Assembly (NCBI GenBank): GCA_037783545.1
Contig: JBBELK010000623.1
Span: 124,001 to 188,000, forward strand
Source of the DNA: Henricia sp. BOLD:AAB3569
Taxonomy: Eukaryota > Echinodermata > Asteroidea > Spinulosida > Echinasteridae
Length of the DNA stretch: 64,000 nt
Direction of reading: 5' to 3'
Positions 37,101 through 50,045 of this stretch are shown here, piece after piece (the first letter of the stretch is position 1; each line of letters begins with the position of its first letter). A program made the position numbers and the translations under genes. The notes under the pieces are model-generated. The model was not told where the DNA came from. It did not search any database and saw only the letters and a list, made by a program, of their open reading frames with translations.

Positions 37101-38547
37101 TCGTTCGGAACATTTTTCGACCTCCAAATTTGCCGACGTTTGGACCACACTTTGACCAAATTGCCGAGCCAAACTGCGGTGCGTTAACGACAGTCCGAAT
37201 GACTGAGCATGCGCACAACTCAGGAGTACCCCAAAGAGGTGTGTACAGACAGCCACGGTTTGCGTGAGAGCAGTCAGGAAGCCTCAACCCAGTTTTTTTC
37301 TAAACTTTGAAATTTCTCTGCCATTTCCCGGCGAAAGTCTGTCAATTTTTTATGACAAGTGCGCAATATAGAGAGTTTAGGGCATGCAAAATTTGAAGTT
37401 CGTCGGAACATTTTTCGACCTCCAAATTTGCCGACGTTTGGACCACACTTTGACCAAATTGCCGAGCCAAACTGCGGTGCGTTAACGACAGTCCGAATGA
37501 CTGAGCATGCGCACAACTCAGGAGTACCCCAAAGAGGTGTGTACAGACAGCCACGGTTTGCGTGAGAGCAGTCAGGAAGCCTCAACCCAGTTTTTTCTAA
37601 ACTTTGAAATTTCTCTGCCATTTCCCGGCGAAAGTCTGTCAATTTTTTATGACAAGTGCGCAATATAGAGAGTTTAGGGCATGCAAAATTTGAAGTTCGT
37701 CGGAACATTTTTCGACCTCCAAATTTGCCGACGTTTGGACCACACTTTGACCAAATTGCCGAGCCAAACTGCGGTGCGTTAACGACAGTCCGAATGACTG
37801 AGCATGCGCACAACTCAGGAGTACCCCAAAGAGGTGTGTACAGACAGCCACGGTTTGCGTGAGAGCAGTCAGGAAGCCTCAACCCAGTTTTTTCTAAACT
37901 TTGAAATTTCTCTGCCATTTCCCGGCGAAAGTCTGTCAATTTTTTATGACAAGTGCGCAATATAGAGAGTTTAGGGCATGCAAAATTTGAAGTTCGTCGG
38001 AACATTTTTCGACCTCCAAATTTGCCGACGTTTGGACCACACTTTGACCAAATTGCCGAGCCAAACTGCGGTGCGTTAACGACAGTCCGAATGACTGAGC
38101 ATGCGCACAACTCAGGAGTACCCCAAAGAGGTGTGTACAGACAGCCACGGTTTGCGTGAGAGCAGTCAGGAAGCCTCAACCCAGTTTTTTCTAAACTTTG
38201 AAATTTCTCTGCCATTTCCCGGCGAAAGTCTGTCAATTTTTTATGACAAGTGCGCAATATAGAGAGTTTAGGGCATGCAAAATTTGAAGTTCGTCGGAAC
38301 ATTTTTCGACCTCCAAATTTGCCGACGTTTGGACCACACTTTGACCAAATTGCCGAGCCAAACTGCGGTGCGTTAACGACAGTCCGAATGACTGAGCATG
38401 CGCACAACTCAGGAGTACCCCAAAGAGGTGTATACAGACAGCCACGGTTTGCGTGAGAGCAGTCAGGAAGCCTCAACCCAGTTTTTTCTAAACTTTGAAA
38501 TTTCTCTGCCATTTTCAGGCGAAAGTCTGTCAATTTTTTTATGACAA
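31115..38547. repeat. Mixed 3- and 6-unit HOR domain
   Basis: GTCAAATTTTTATG precedes many units here, and four units carry TTCGTTGGAA (31155, 32343, 33235, 35316). A 3-unit pattern (892 bp) links 32303 to 33195 and 32601 to 33493; the 33493 unit, with AAGTACGC and a 7-T tract, is then duplicated as a single unit at 33791. A 6-unit pattern (1784 bp) links 34979 to 36763 (GTCAAATTGTTATG before each) and 35276 to the unit starting near 37061. The latter carries GTTCGTTCGG, an extra T outside the T tracts. Units from 37359 to 38250 are close to consensus, with TGTATACAG appearing first near 38430. Confidence 0.82.
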
Positions 38548-41500
38548 GTGCGCAATATAGAGAGTTTAGGGCATGCAAAATTTGAAGTTCGTCGGAACAT
38601 TTTTCGACCTCCAAATTTGCCGACGTTTGGACCACACTTTGACCAAATTGCCGAGCCAAACTGCGGTGCATTAACGACAGTCCGAATGACTGAGCATGCG
38701 CACAACTCAGGAGTACCCCAAAGAGGTGTGTACAGACAGCCACGGTTTGCGTGAGAGCAGTCAGGAAGCCTCAACCCAGTTTTTTTCTAAACTTTGAAAT
38801 TTCTCTGCCATTTCCCGGCGAAAGTCTGTCAATTTTTTATGACAAGTGCGCAATATAGAGAGTTTAGGGCATGCAAAATTTGAAGTTCGTCGGAACATTT
38901 TTCGACCTCCAAATTTGCCGACGTTTGGACCACACTTTGACCAAATTGCCGAGCCAAACTGCGGTGCGTTAACGACAGTCCGAATGACTGAGCATGCGCA
39001 CAACTCAGGAGTACCCCAAAGAGGTGTGTACAGACAGCCACGGTTTGCGTGAGAGCAGTCAGGAAGCCTCAACCCAGTTTTTTCTAAACTTTGAAATTTC
39101 TCTGCCATTTCCCGGCGAAAGTCTGTCAATTTTTTATGACAAGTGCGCAATATAGAGAGTTTAGGGCATGCAAAATTTGAAGTTCGTCGGAACATTTTTC
39201 GACCTCCAAATTTGCCGACGTTTGGACCACACTTTGACCAAATTGCCGAGCCAAACTGCGGTGCGTTAACGACAGTCCGAATGACTGAGCATGCGCACAA
39301 CTCAGGAGTACCCCAAAGAGGTGTGTACAGACAGCCACGGTTTGCGTGAGAGCAGTCAGGAAGCCTCAACCCAGTTTTTTCTAAACTTTGAAATTTCTCT
39401 GCCATTTCCCGGCGAAAGTCTGTCAATTTTTTATGACAAGTGCGCAATATAGAGAGTTTAGGGCATGCAAAATTTGAAGTTCGTCGGAACATTTTTCGAC
39501 CTCCAAATTTGCCGACGTTTGGACCACACTTTGACCAAATTGCCGAGCCAAACTGCGGTGCGTTAACGACAGTCCGAATGACTGAGCATGCGCACAACTC
39601 AGGAGTACCCCAAAGAGGTGTATACAGACAGCCACGGTTTGCGTGAGAGCAGTCAGGAAGCCTCAACCCAGTTTTTCCTAAACTTTGAAATTTCTCTGCC
39701 ATTTTCAGGCGAAAGTCTGTCAATTTTTTTATGACAAGTGCGCAATATAGAGAGTTTAGGGCATGCAAAATTTGAAGTTCGTCGGAACATTTTTCGACCT
39801 CCAAATTTGCCGACGTTTGGACCACACTTTGACCAAATTGCCGAGCCAAACTGCGGTGCGTTAACGACAGTCCGAATGACTGAGCATGCGCACAACTCAG
39901 GAGTACCCCAAAGAGGTGTGTACAGACAGCCACGGTTTGCGTGAGAGCAGTCAGGAAGCCTCAACCCAGTTTTTTCTAAACTTTGAAATTTCTCTGCCAT
40001 TTCCCGGCGAAAGTCTGTCAATTTTTTATGACAAGTGCGCAATATAGAGAGTTTAGGGCATGCAAAATTTGAAGTTCGTCGGAACATTTTTCGACCTCCA
40101 AATTTGCCGACGTTTGGACCACACTTTGACCAAATTGCCGAGCCAAACTGCGGTGCGTTAACGACAGTCCGAATGACTGAGCATGCGCACAACTCAGGAG
40201 TACCCCAAAGAGGTGTATACAGACAGCCACGGTTTGCGTGAGAGCAGTCAGGAAGCCTCAACCCAGTTTTTTCTAAACTTTGAAATTTCTCTGCCATTTC
40301 CCGGCGAAAGTCTGTCAATTTTTTATGACAAGTGCGCAATATAGAGAGTTTAGGGCATGCAAAATTTGAAGTTCGTCGGAACATTTTTCGACCTCCAAAT
40401 TTGCCGACGTTTGGACCACACTTTGACCAAATTGCCGAGCCAAACTGCGGTGCGTTAACGACAGTCCGAATGACTGAGCATGCGCACAACTCAGGAGTAC
40501 CCCAAAGAGGTGTGTACAGACAGCCACGGTTTGCGTGAGAGCATTCAGGAAGCCTCAACCCAGTTTTTTTCTAAACTTTGAAATTTCTCTGCCATTTTCA
40601 GGCGAAAGTCTGTCAATTTTTTTATGACAAGTGCGCAATATAGAGAGTTTAGGGCATGCAAAATTTGAAGTTCGTCGGAACATTTTTCGACCTCCAAATT
40701 TGCCGACGTTTGTACCACACTTTGACCAAATTGCCGAGCCAAACTGCGGTGCGTTAACGACAGTCCGAATGACTGAGCATGCGCACAACTCAGGAGTACC
40801 CCAAAGCGGTGTGTACAGACAGCCACGGTTTGCGTGAGAGCAGTCAGGAAGCCTCAACCCAGTTTTTTCTAAACTTTGAAATTTCTCTGCCATTTCCCGG
40901 CGAAAGTCTGTCAATTTTTTATGACAAGTGCGCAATATAGAGAGTTTAGGGCATGCAAAATTTGAAGTTCGTCGGAACATTTTTCGACCTCCAAATTTGC
41001 CGACGTTTGGACCACACTTTGACCAAATTGCCGAGCCAAACTGCGGTTCGTTAACGACAGTCCGAATGACTGAGCATGCGCACAACTCAGGAGTACCCCA
41101 AAGAGGTGTGTACAGACAGCCACGGTTTGCGTGAGAGCAGTCAGGAAGCCTCAACCCAGTTTTTTCTAAACTTTGAAATTTCTCTGCCATTTCCCGGCGA
41201 AAGTCTGTCAATTTTTTATGACAAGTGCGCAATATAGAGAGTTTAGGGCATGCAAAATTTGAAGTTCGTCGGAACATTTTTCGACCTCCAAATTTGCCGA
41301 CGTTTGGACCACACTTTGACCAAATTGCCGAGTCAAACTGCGGTGCGTTAACGACAGTCCGAATGACTGAGCATGCGCACAACTCAGGAGTACCCCAAAG
41401 AGGTGTGTACAGACAGCCACGGTTTGCGTGAGAGCAGTCAGGAAGCCTCAACCCAGTTTTTTCTAAACTTTGAAATTTCTCTGCCATTTCCCGGCGAAAG

Positions 41501-44199
41501 TCTGTCAATTTTTTATGACAAGTGCGCAATATAGAGAGTTTAGGGCATGCAAAATTTGAAGTTCGTCGGAACATTTTTCGACCTCCAAATTTGCCGACGT
41601 TTGGACCACACTTTGACCAAATTGCCGAGCCAAACTGCGGTGCGTTAACGACAGTCCGAATGACTGAGCATGCGCACAACTCAGGAGTACCCCAAAGAGG
41701 TGTATACAGACAGCCACGGTTTGCGTGAGAGCAGTCAGGAAGCCTCAACCCAGTTTTTTCTAAACTTTGAAATTTCTCTGCCATTTTCAGGCGAAAGTCT
41801 GTCAATTTTTTTATGACAAGTGCGCAATATAGAGAGTTTAGGGCATGCAAAATTTGAAGTTCGTCGGAACATTTTTCGACCTCCAAATTTGCCGACGTTT
41901 GGACCACACTTTGACCAAATTGCCGAGCCAAACTGCGGTGCGTTAACGACAGTCCGAATGACTGAGCATGCGCACAACTCAGGAGTACCCCAAAGAGGTG
42001 TGTACAGACAGCCACGGTTTGCGTGAGAGCAGTCAGGAAGCCTCAACCCAGTTTTTTCTAAACTTTGAAATTTCTCTGCCATTTCCCGGCGAAAGTCTGT
42101 CAATTTTTTATGACAAGTGCGCAATATAGAGAGTTTAGGGCATGCAAAATTTGAAGTTCGTCGGAACATTTTTCGACCTCCAAATTTGCCGACGTTTGGA
42201 CCACACTTTGACCAAATTGCCGAGCCAAACTGCGGTGCGTTAACGACAGTCCGAATGACTGAGCATGCGCACAACTCAGGAGTACCCCAAAGAGGTGTAT
42301 ACAGACAGCCACGGTTTGCGTGAGAGCAGTCAGGAAGCCTCAACCCAGTTTTTTCTAAACTTTGAAATTTCTCTGCCATTTCCCGGCGAAAGTCTGTCAA
42401 TTTTTTATGACAAGTGCGCAATATAGAGAGTTTAGGGCATGCAAAATTTGAAGTTCGTCGGAACATTTTTCGACCTCCAAATTTGCCGACGTTTGGACCA
42501 CACTTTGACCAAATTGCCGAGCCAAACTGCGGTGCGTTAACGACAGTCCGAATGACTGAGCATGCGCACAACTCAGGAGTACCCCAAAGAGGTGTATACA
42601 GACAGCCACGGTTTGCGTGAGAGCATTCAGGAAGCCTCAACCCAGTTTTTTTCTAAACTTTGAAATTTCTCTGCCATTTTCAGGCGAAAGTCCGTCAATT
42701 TTTTTATGACAAGTGCGCAATATAGAGAGTTTAGGGCATGCAAAATTTGAAGTTCGTCGGAACATTTTTCGACCTCCAAATTTGCCGACGTTTGTACCAC
42801 ACTTTGACCAAATTGCCGAGCCAAACTGCGGTGCGTTAACGACAGTCCGAATGACTGAGCATGCGCACAACTCAGGAGTACCCCAAAGCGGTGTGTACAG
42901 ACAGCCACGGTTTGCGTGAGAGCAGTCAGGAAGCCTCAACCCAGTTTTTTCTAAACTTTGAAATTTCTCTGCCATTTCCCGGCGAAAGTCTGTAAATTTG
43001 TTATGACAAGTGCGCAATATAGAGAGTTTAGGGCATGCACAATTTGAAGTTCGTCGGAACATTTTTCGACCTCCAAATTTGCCGACGTTTGGACCACACT
43101 TTGACCAAATTGCCGAGCCAAACTGCGGTGCGTTAACGACAGTCCGAATGACTGAGCATGCGCACAACACAGGAGTACCCCAAAGAGGTGTGTACAGACA
43201 GCCACGGTTTGCGTGAGAGCAGTCAGGAAGCCTCAACCCAGTTTTTTCTAAACTTTGAAATTTCTCTGCCATTTCCCGGCGAAAGTCTGTCAATTTTTTA
43301 TGACAAGTGCGCAATATAGAGAGTTTAGGGCATGCAAAATTTAAAGTTCGTCGGAACATTTTTCGACCTCCAAATTTGCCGACGTTTGGACCACACTTTG
43401 ACCAAATTGCCGAGCCAAACTGCGGTGCGTTAACGACAGTCCGAATGACTGAGCATGCGCACAACTCAGGAGTACCCCAAAGAGGTGTGTACAGACAGCC
43501 ACGGTTTGCGTGAGAGCAGTCAGGAAGCCTCAACCCAGTTTTTTCTAAACTTTGAAATTTCTCTGCCATTTCCCGGCGAAAGTCTGTCAATTTTTTATGA
43601 CAAGTGCGCAATATAGAGAGTTTAGGGCATGCAAAATTTGAAGTTCGTCGGAACATTTTTCGACCTCCAAATTTGCCGACGTTTGGACCACACTTTGACC
43701 AAATTGCCGAGCCAAACTGCGGTGCGTTAACGACAGTCCGAATGACTGAGCATGCGCACAACTCAGGAGTACCCCAAAGAGGTGTATACAGACAGCCACG
43801 GTTTGCGTGAGAGCAGTCAGGAAGCCTCAACCCAGTTTTTTCTAAACTTTGAAATTTCTCTGCCATTTCCCGGCGAAAGTCTGTCAATTTTTTATGACAA
43901 GTGCGCAATATAGAGAGTTTAGGGCATGCAAAATTTGAAGTTCGTCGGAACATTTTTCGACCTCCAAATTTGCCGACGTTTGGACCACACTTTGACCAAA
44001 TTGCCGAGCCAAACTGCGGTGCGTTAACGACAGTCCGAATGACTGAGCATGCGCACAACTCAGGAGTACCCCAAAGAGGTGTATACAGACAGCCACGGTT
44101 TGCGTGAGAGCATTCAGGAAGCCTCAACCCAGTTTTTTTCTAAACTTTGAAATTTCTCTGCCATTTTCAGGCGAAAGTCTGTCAATTTTTTTATGACAA
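38548..44199. repeat. 7-unit HOR (2082-2083 bp): two copies plus a 5-unit copy
   Basis: Units following CATTTTCAGGCG (instead of CATTTCCCGGCG) and a 7-T tract begin at 38548, 39738, 40631, 41820, 42713 and 44200. Offsets of 38548 to 40631 and 40631 to 42713 give a 7-unit repeat. GTGTATACAG marks internal units (39440, 40035, 41522, 42117 and others), and GAGCATTCAGG occurs just before the start of each copy. From 40631 the first unit also carries TTTGTACCAC and AAAGCGGTG. The last copy (42713-44199) has five units and lacks the internal CATTTTCAGG unit. Confidence 0.9.
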
Positions 44200-47100
44200 G
44201 TGCGCAATATAGAGAGTTTAGGGCATGCAAAATTTGAAGTTCGTCGGAACATTTTTCGACCTCCAAATTTGCCGACGTTTGTACCACACTTTGACCAAAT
44301 TGCCGAGCCAAACTGCGGTGCGTTAACGACAGTCCGAATGACTGAGCATGCGCACAACTCAGGAGTACCCCAAAGCGGTGTGTACAGACAGCCACGGTTT
44401 GCGTGAGAGCAGTCAGGAAGCCTCAACCCAGTTTTTTCTAAACTTTGAAATTTCTCTTCCATTTCCCGGCGAAAGTCTGTAAATTTGTTATGACAAGTGC
44501 GCAATATAGAGAGTTTAGGGCATGCACAATTTGAAGTTCGTCGGAACATTTTTCGACCTCCAAATTTGCCGACGTTTGGACCACACTTTGACCAAATTGC
44601 CGAGCCAAACTGCGGTGCGTTAACGACAGTCCGAATGACTGAGCATGCGCACAACTCAGGAGTACCCCAAAGAGGTGTGTACAGACAGCCACGGTTTGCG
44701 TGAGAGCAGTCAGGAAGCCTCAACCCAGTTTTTTCTAAACTTTGAAATTTCTCTGCCATTTCCCGGCGAAAGTCTGTCAATTTTTTATGACAAGTGCGCA
44801 ATATAGAGAGTTTAGGGCATGCAAAATTTGAAGTTCGTCGGAACATTTTTCGACCTCCAAATTTGCCGACGTTTGGACCACACTTTGACCAAATTGCCGA
44901 GCCAAACTGCGGTTCGTTAACGACAGTCCGAATGACTGAGCATGCGCACAACTCAGGAGTACCCCAAAGAGGTGTGTACAGACAGCCACGGTTTGCGTGA
45001 GAGCAGTCAGGAAGCCTCAACCCAGTTTTTTCTAAACTTTGAAATTTCTCTGCCATTTCCCGGCGAAAGTCTGTCAATTTTTTATGACAAGTGCGCAATA
45101 TAGAGAGTTTAGGGCATGCAAAATTTGAAGTTCGTCGGAACATTTTTCGACCTCCAAATTTGCCGACGTTTGGACCACACTTTGACCAAATTGCCGAGCC
45201 AAACTGCGGTGCGTTAACGACAGTCCGAATGACTGAGCATGCGCACAACTCAGGAGTACACCAAAGAGGTGTGTACAGACAGCCACGGTTTGCGTGAGAG
45301 CAGTCAGGAAGCCTCAACCCAGTTTTTTCTAAACTTTGAAATTTCTCTGGCATTTCCCGGCGAAAGTCTGTCAATTTTTTATGACAAGTGCGCAATATAG
45401 AGAGTTTAGGGCATGCAAAATTTGAAGTTCGTCGGAACATTTTTCCCCCTCTAAATTTGCCGACGTTTGGACCAAACTTTGACCAAATTGCCGAGCCAAA
45501 CTGCGGTGCGTTAACGACAGTCCGAATGACTGAGCATGCGCACAACTCAGGAGTACCCCAAAGAGGTGTGTACAGACAGCCACGGTTTGCGTGAGAGCAG
45601 TCAGGAAGCCTCGACCCAGTTTTTTCTAAACTTTGAAATTTCTCTGCCATTTCCCGGCGAAAGTCTGTCAATTTTTTATGACAAGTGCGCAATATAGAGA
45701 GTTTAGGGCATGCAAAATTTGAAGTTCGTCGGAACATTTTTCGACCTCCAAATTTGCCGACGTTTGGACCACACTTTGACCAAATTGCCGAGCCAAACTG
45801 CGGTGCGTTAACGACAGTCAGAATGACTGAGCATGCGCACAACTCAGGAGTACCCCAAAGAGGTGTGTACAGACAGCCACGGTTTGCGTGAGAGCAGTCA
45901 GGAAGCCTCAACCCAGTTTTTTCTAAACTTTGAAATTTCTCTGCCATTTCCCGGCGAAAGTCTGTCAATTTTTTATGACAAGTGCGCAATATAGAGAGTT
46001 TAGGGCATGCAAAATTTGAAGTTCGTCGGAACATTTTTCGACCTCCAAATTTGCCGACGTTTGGACCACACTTTGACCAAATTGCCGAGCCAAACTGCGG
46101 TGCGTTAACGACAGTCCGAATGACTGAGCATGCGCACAACTCAGGAGTACCCCAAAGAGGTGTGTACAGACAGCCACGGTTTGCGTGAGAGCAGTCAGGA
46201 AGCCTCAACCCAGTTTTTTCTAAACTTTGAAATTTCTTTGCCATTTCCCGGCGAAAGTCTGTAAATTTGTTATGACAAGTGCGCAATATAAAGAGTTTAG
46301 GGCATGCAAAATTTGAAGTTCGTCGGAACATTTTTCGACCTCCAAATTTGCCGACGTTTGGACCACACTTTGACCAAATTGCCGAGCCAAACTGCGGTGC
46401 GTTAACGACAGTCCGAATGACTGAGCATGCGCACAACTCAGGAGTACACCAAAGAGGTGTGTACAGACAGCCACGGTTTGCGTGAGAGCAGTCAGGAAGC
46501 CTCAACCCAGTTTTTTCTAAACTTTGAAATTTCTCTGCCATTTCCCGGCGAAAGTCTGTAAATTTGTTATGACAAGTGCGCAATATAGAGAGTTTAGGGC
46601 ATGCACAATTTGAAGTTCGTCGGAACATTTTTCGACCTCCAAATTTGCCGACGTTTGGACCACACTTTGACCAAATTGCCGAGCCAAACTGCGGTGCGTT
46701 AACGACAGTCCGAATGACTGAGCATGCGCACAACTCAGGAGTACCCCAAAGAGGTGTGTACAGACAGCCACGGTTTGCGTGAGAGCAGTCAGGAAGCCTC
46801 AACCCAGTTTTTTCTAAACTTTGAAATTTCTCTGCCATTTCCCGGCGAAAGTCTGTCAATTTTTTATGACAAGTGCGCAATATAGAGAGTTTAGGGCATG
46901 CAAAATTTGAAGTTCGTCGGAACATTTTTCGACCTCCAAATTTGCCGACGTTTGGACCACACTTTGACCAAATTGCCGAGCCAAACTGCGGTTCGTTAAC
47001 GACAGTCCGAATGACTGAGCATGCGCACAACTCAGGAGTACCCCAAAGAGGTGTGTACAGACAGCCACGGTTTGCGTGAGAGCAGTCAGGAAGCCTCAAC

Positions 47101-48655
47101 CCAGTTTTTTCTAAACTTTGAAATTTCTCTGCCATTTCCCGGCGAAAGTCTGTCAATTTTTTATGACAAGTGCGCAATATAGAGAGTTTAGGGCATGCAA
47201 AATTTGAAGTTCGTCGGAACATTTTTCGACCTCCAAATTTGCCGACGTTTGGACCACACTTTGACCAAATTGCCGAGCCAAACTGCGGTGCGTTAACGAC
47301 AGTCCGAATGACTGAGCATGCGCACAACTCAGGAGTACACCAAAGAGGTGTGTACAGACAGCCACGGTTTGCGTGAGAGCAGTCAGGAAGCCTCAACCCA
47401 GTTTTTTCTAAACTTTCAAATTTCTCTGGCATTTCCCGGCGAAAGTCTGTCAATTTTTTATGACAAGTGCGCAATATAGAGAGTTTAGGGCATGCAAAAT
47501 TTGAAGTTCGTCGGAACATTTTTCCCCCTCTAAATTTGCCGACGTTTGGACCAAACTTTGACCAAATTGCCGAGCCAAACTGCGGTGCGTTAACGACAGT
47601 CCGAATGACTGAGCATGCGCACAACTCAGGAGTACCCCAAAGAGGTGTGTACAGACAGCCACGGTTTGCGTGAGAGCAGTCAGGAAGCCTCGACCCAGTT
47701 TTTTCTAAACTTTGAAATTTCTCTGCCATTTCCCGGCGAAAGTCTGTCAATTTTTTATGACAAGTGCGCAATATAGAGAGTTTAGGGCATGCAAAATTTG
47801 AAGTTCGTCGGAACATTTTTCGACCTCCAAATTTGCCGACGTTTGGACCACACTTTGACCAAATTGCCGAGCCAAACTGCGGTGCGTTAACGACAGTCCG
47901 AATGACTGAGCATGCGCACAACTCAGGAGTACCCCAAAGAGGTGTGTACAGACAGCCACGGTTTGCGTGAGAGCAGTCAGGAAGCCTCAACCCAGTTTTT
48001 TCTAAACTTTGAAATTTCTCTGCCATTTCCCGGCGAAAGTCTGTCAATTTTTTATGACAAGTGCGCAATATAGAGAGTTTAGGGCATGCAAAATTTGAAG
48101 TTCGTCGGAACATTTTTCGACCTCCAAATTTGCCGACGTTTGGACCACACTTTGACCAAATTGCCGAGCCAAACTGCGGTGCGTTAACGACAGTCCGAAT
48201 GACTGAGCATGCGCACAACTCAGGAGTACCCCAAAGAGGTGTGTACAGACAGCCACGGTTTGCGTGAGAGCAGTCAGGAAGCCTCAACCCAGTTTTTTCT
48301 AAACTTTGAAATTTCTTTGCCATTTCCCGGCGAAAGTCTGTAAATTTGTTATGACAAGTGCGCAATATAAAGAGTTTAGGGCATGCAAAATTTGAAGTTC
48401 GTCGGAACATTTTTCGACCTCCAAATTTGCCGACGTTTGGACCACACTTTGACCAAATTGCCGAGCCAAACTGCGGTGCGTTAACGACAGTCCGAATGAC
48501 TGAGCATGCGCACAACTCAGGAGTACACCAAGGAGGTGTGTACAGACAGCCACGGTTTGCGTGAGAGCAGTCAGGAAGCCTCAACCCAGTTTTTTTCTAA
48601 ACTTTGAAATTTCTCTGGCATTTCCCGGCGAAAGTCTGTCAATTTTTTATGACAA
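44200..48655. repeat. 7-unit HOR (2079 bp), two full copies
   Basis: After one leading unit at 44200, copies run 44497-46575 and 46576-48655. Paired markers 2079 bp apart are: CTGTAAATTTGTTATG with GCACAATTT (44497, 46576); CGGTTCGTTAACG (44794, 46873); GTACACC (45091, 47170); TTTTCCCCCTCTAAA with CTCGACCC (45388, 47467); TCTTTGCC with ATATAAAGAG (46279, 48358). Private differences are few: TCTTCC near 44456, AGTCAGAATG near 45827, TTTCAAATT near 47415 and CCAAGGAGG near 48528. Confidence 0.93.
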
Positions 48656-49153
48656 GTGCGCAATATAGAGAGTTTAGGGCATGCAAAATTTGAAGTTCGT
48701 CGGAACATTTTTCGACCTCCAAATTTGCCGACGTTTGGACCACACTTTGACCAAACTGCCGAGCCAAACTGCGGTGCGTTAACGACAGTCCGAATGACTG
48801 AGCATGCGCACAACTCAGGAGTACCCCAAAGAGGTGTGTACAGACAGCCACGGTTTGCGTGAGAGCAGTCAGTAAGCCTCAACCCAGTTTTTGAAGTTCG
48901 TCGGAACATTTTTCGACCTCCAAATTTGCCGACGTTTGGACCACACTTTGACCAAATTGCCGAGCCAAACTGCGGTGCGTTAACGACAGTCCGAATGACT
49001 GAGCATGCGCACAACTCAGGAGTACCCCAAAGAGGTGTGTACAGACAGCCACGGTTTGCGTGAGAGCAGTCAGGAAGCCTCAACCCAGTTTTTTCTAAAC
49101 TTTGAAATTTCTCTGCCATTTCCCGGCGAAAGTCTGTCAATTTTTTATGACAA
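48656..49153. repeat. Unit pair with a 96-bp deletion (201-bp truncated unit)
   Basis: Landmarks at 48656 and 49154 are 498 bp apart instead of 594, so 96 bp are missing. The junction lies in 48888-48893, where the first T tract after CCCAG runs directly into GAAGTTCG of the following unit. Up to three T's could belong to either side (microhomology). Lost are the TTTC/GAAA dyad, the second T tract with its TGTCA/TGACA arms, and the first part of the next unit including its landmark. This is the only truncated unit in the window. It falls exactly where the markers of the 44-48.6 kb HOR end. CAGTAAGCC near 48870 is private to this junction. Confidence 0.95.
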
Positions 49154-50045
49154 GTGCGCAATATAGAGAGTATAGGGCATGCAAAATTTGAAGTTCGTCG
49201 GAACATTTTTCGACCTCCAAATTTGCCGACGTTTGGACCACACTTTGACCAAATTGCCGAGCCAAACTGCGGTGCGTTAACGACAGTCCGAATGACTGAG
49301 CATGCGCACAACTCAGGAGTACCCCAAAGAGGTGTGTAGAGACAGCCACGGTTTGCGTGAGAGCAGTCAGGAAGCCTCAACCCAGTTTTTTCTAAACTTT
49401 GAAATTTCTCTGCCATTTCCCGGCGAAAGTCTGTCAATTTTTTATGACAAGTGCGCAATATAGAGAGTTTAGGGCATGCAAAATTTGAAGTTCGTCGGAA
49501 CATTTTTCGACCTCCAAATTTGCCGACGTTTGGACCACACTTTGACCAAGTTGCCGAGCCAAACTGCGGTGCGTTAACGACAGTCCGAATGACTGAGCAT
49601 GCGCACAACTCAGGAGTACCCCCAAAGAGGTGTGTACAGACAGCCACGGTTTGCGTGAGAGCAGTCAGGAAGCCTCAACCCATTTTTTTCTAAACTTTGA
49701 AATTTCTCTGCCATTTCCCGGCGAAAGTCTGTAAATGTTTTATGACAAATGCGCAATATAGAGAGTTTAGGGCATGCAAAATTTGAAGTTCGTCGGAACA
49801 TTTTTCGATCTCCAAATTTGCCGACGTTTGGACCACACTTTGACCAAATTGCCGAGCCAAACTGCGGTGCGTTAACGGCAGTCCGAATGACTGAGCATGC
49901 GCACAACTCAGGAGTACCCCAAAGAGGTGTGTACAGACAGCCACGGTTTGCGTGAGAGCAGTCAGGAAGCCTCAACCCAGTTTTTTCTAAACTTTGAAAT
50001 TTCTCTGCCATTTCCCGGCGAAAGTCTGTCAATTTTTTATGACAA
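49154..50045. repeat. Bridge of three divergent units
   Basis: Three units right of the deletion carry mostly private changes: GAGTATAGGGC and TGTAGAGACAG in the first; CCAAGTTGCC and an extra C in GTACCCCCAAAG (near 49620) in the second; CTGTAAATGTTTTATG, ACAAATGCGC, TCGATCTCC and AACGGCAGTCC in or just before the third (49749). The high density of unshared changes suggests these units have escaped recent amplification. Confidence 0.8.

Noticed and set aside
38508..38524. TTTTCAGG as a splice acceptor in the CATTTTCAGGCG units
   Set aside because: No exon, donor or gene context exists. The motif is an allele of the TTTCCCGGCGAAA dyad spread with a HOR.
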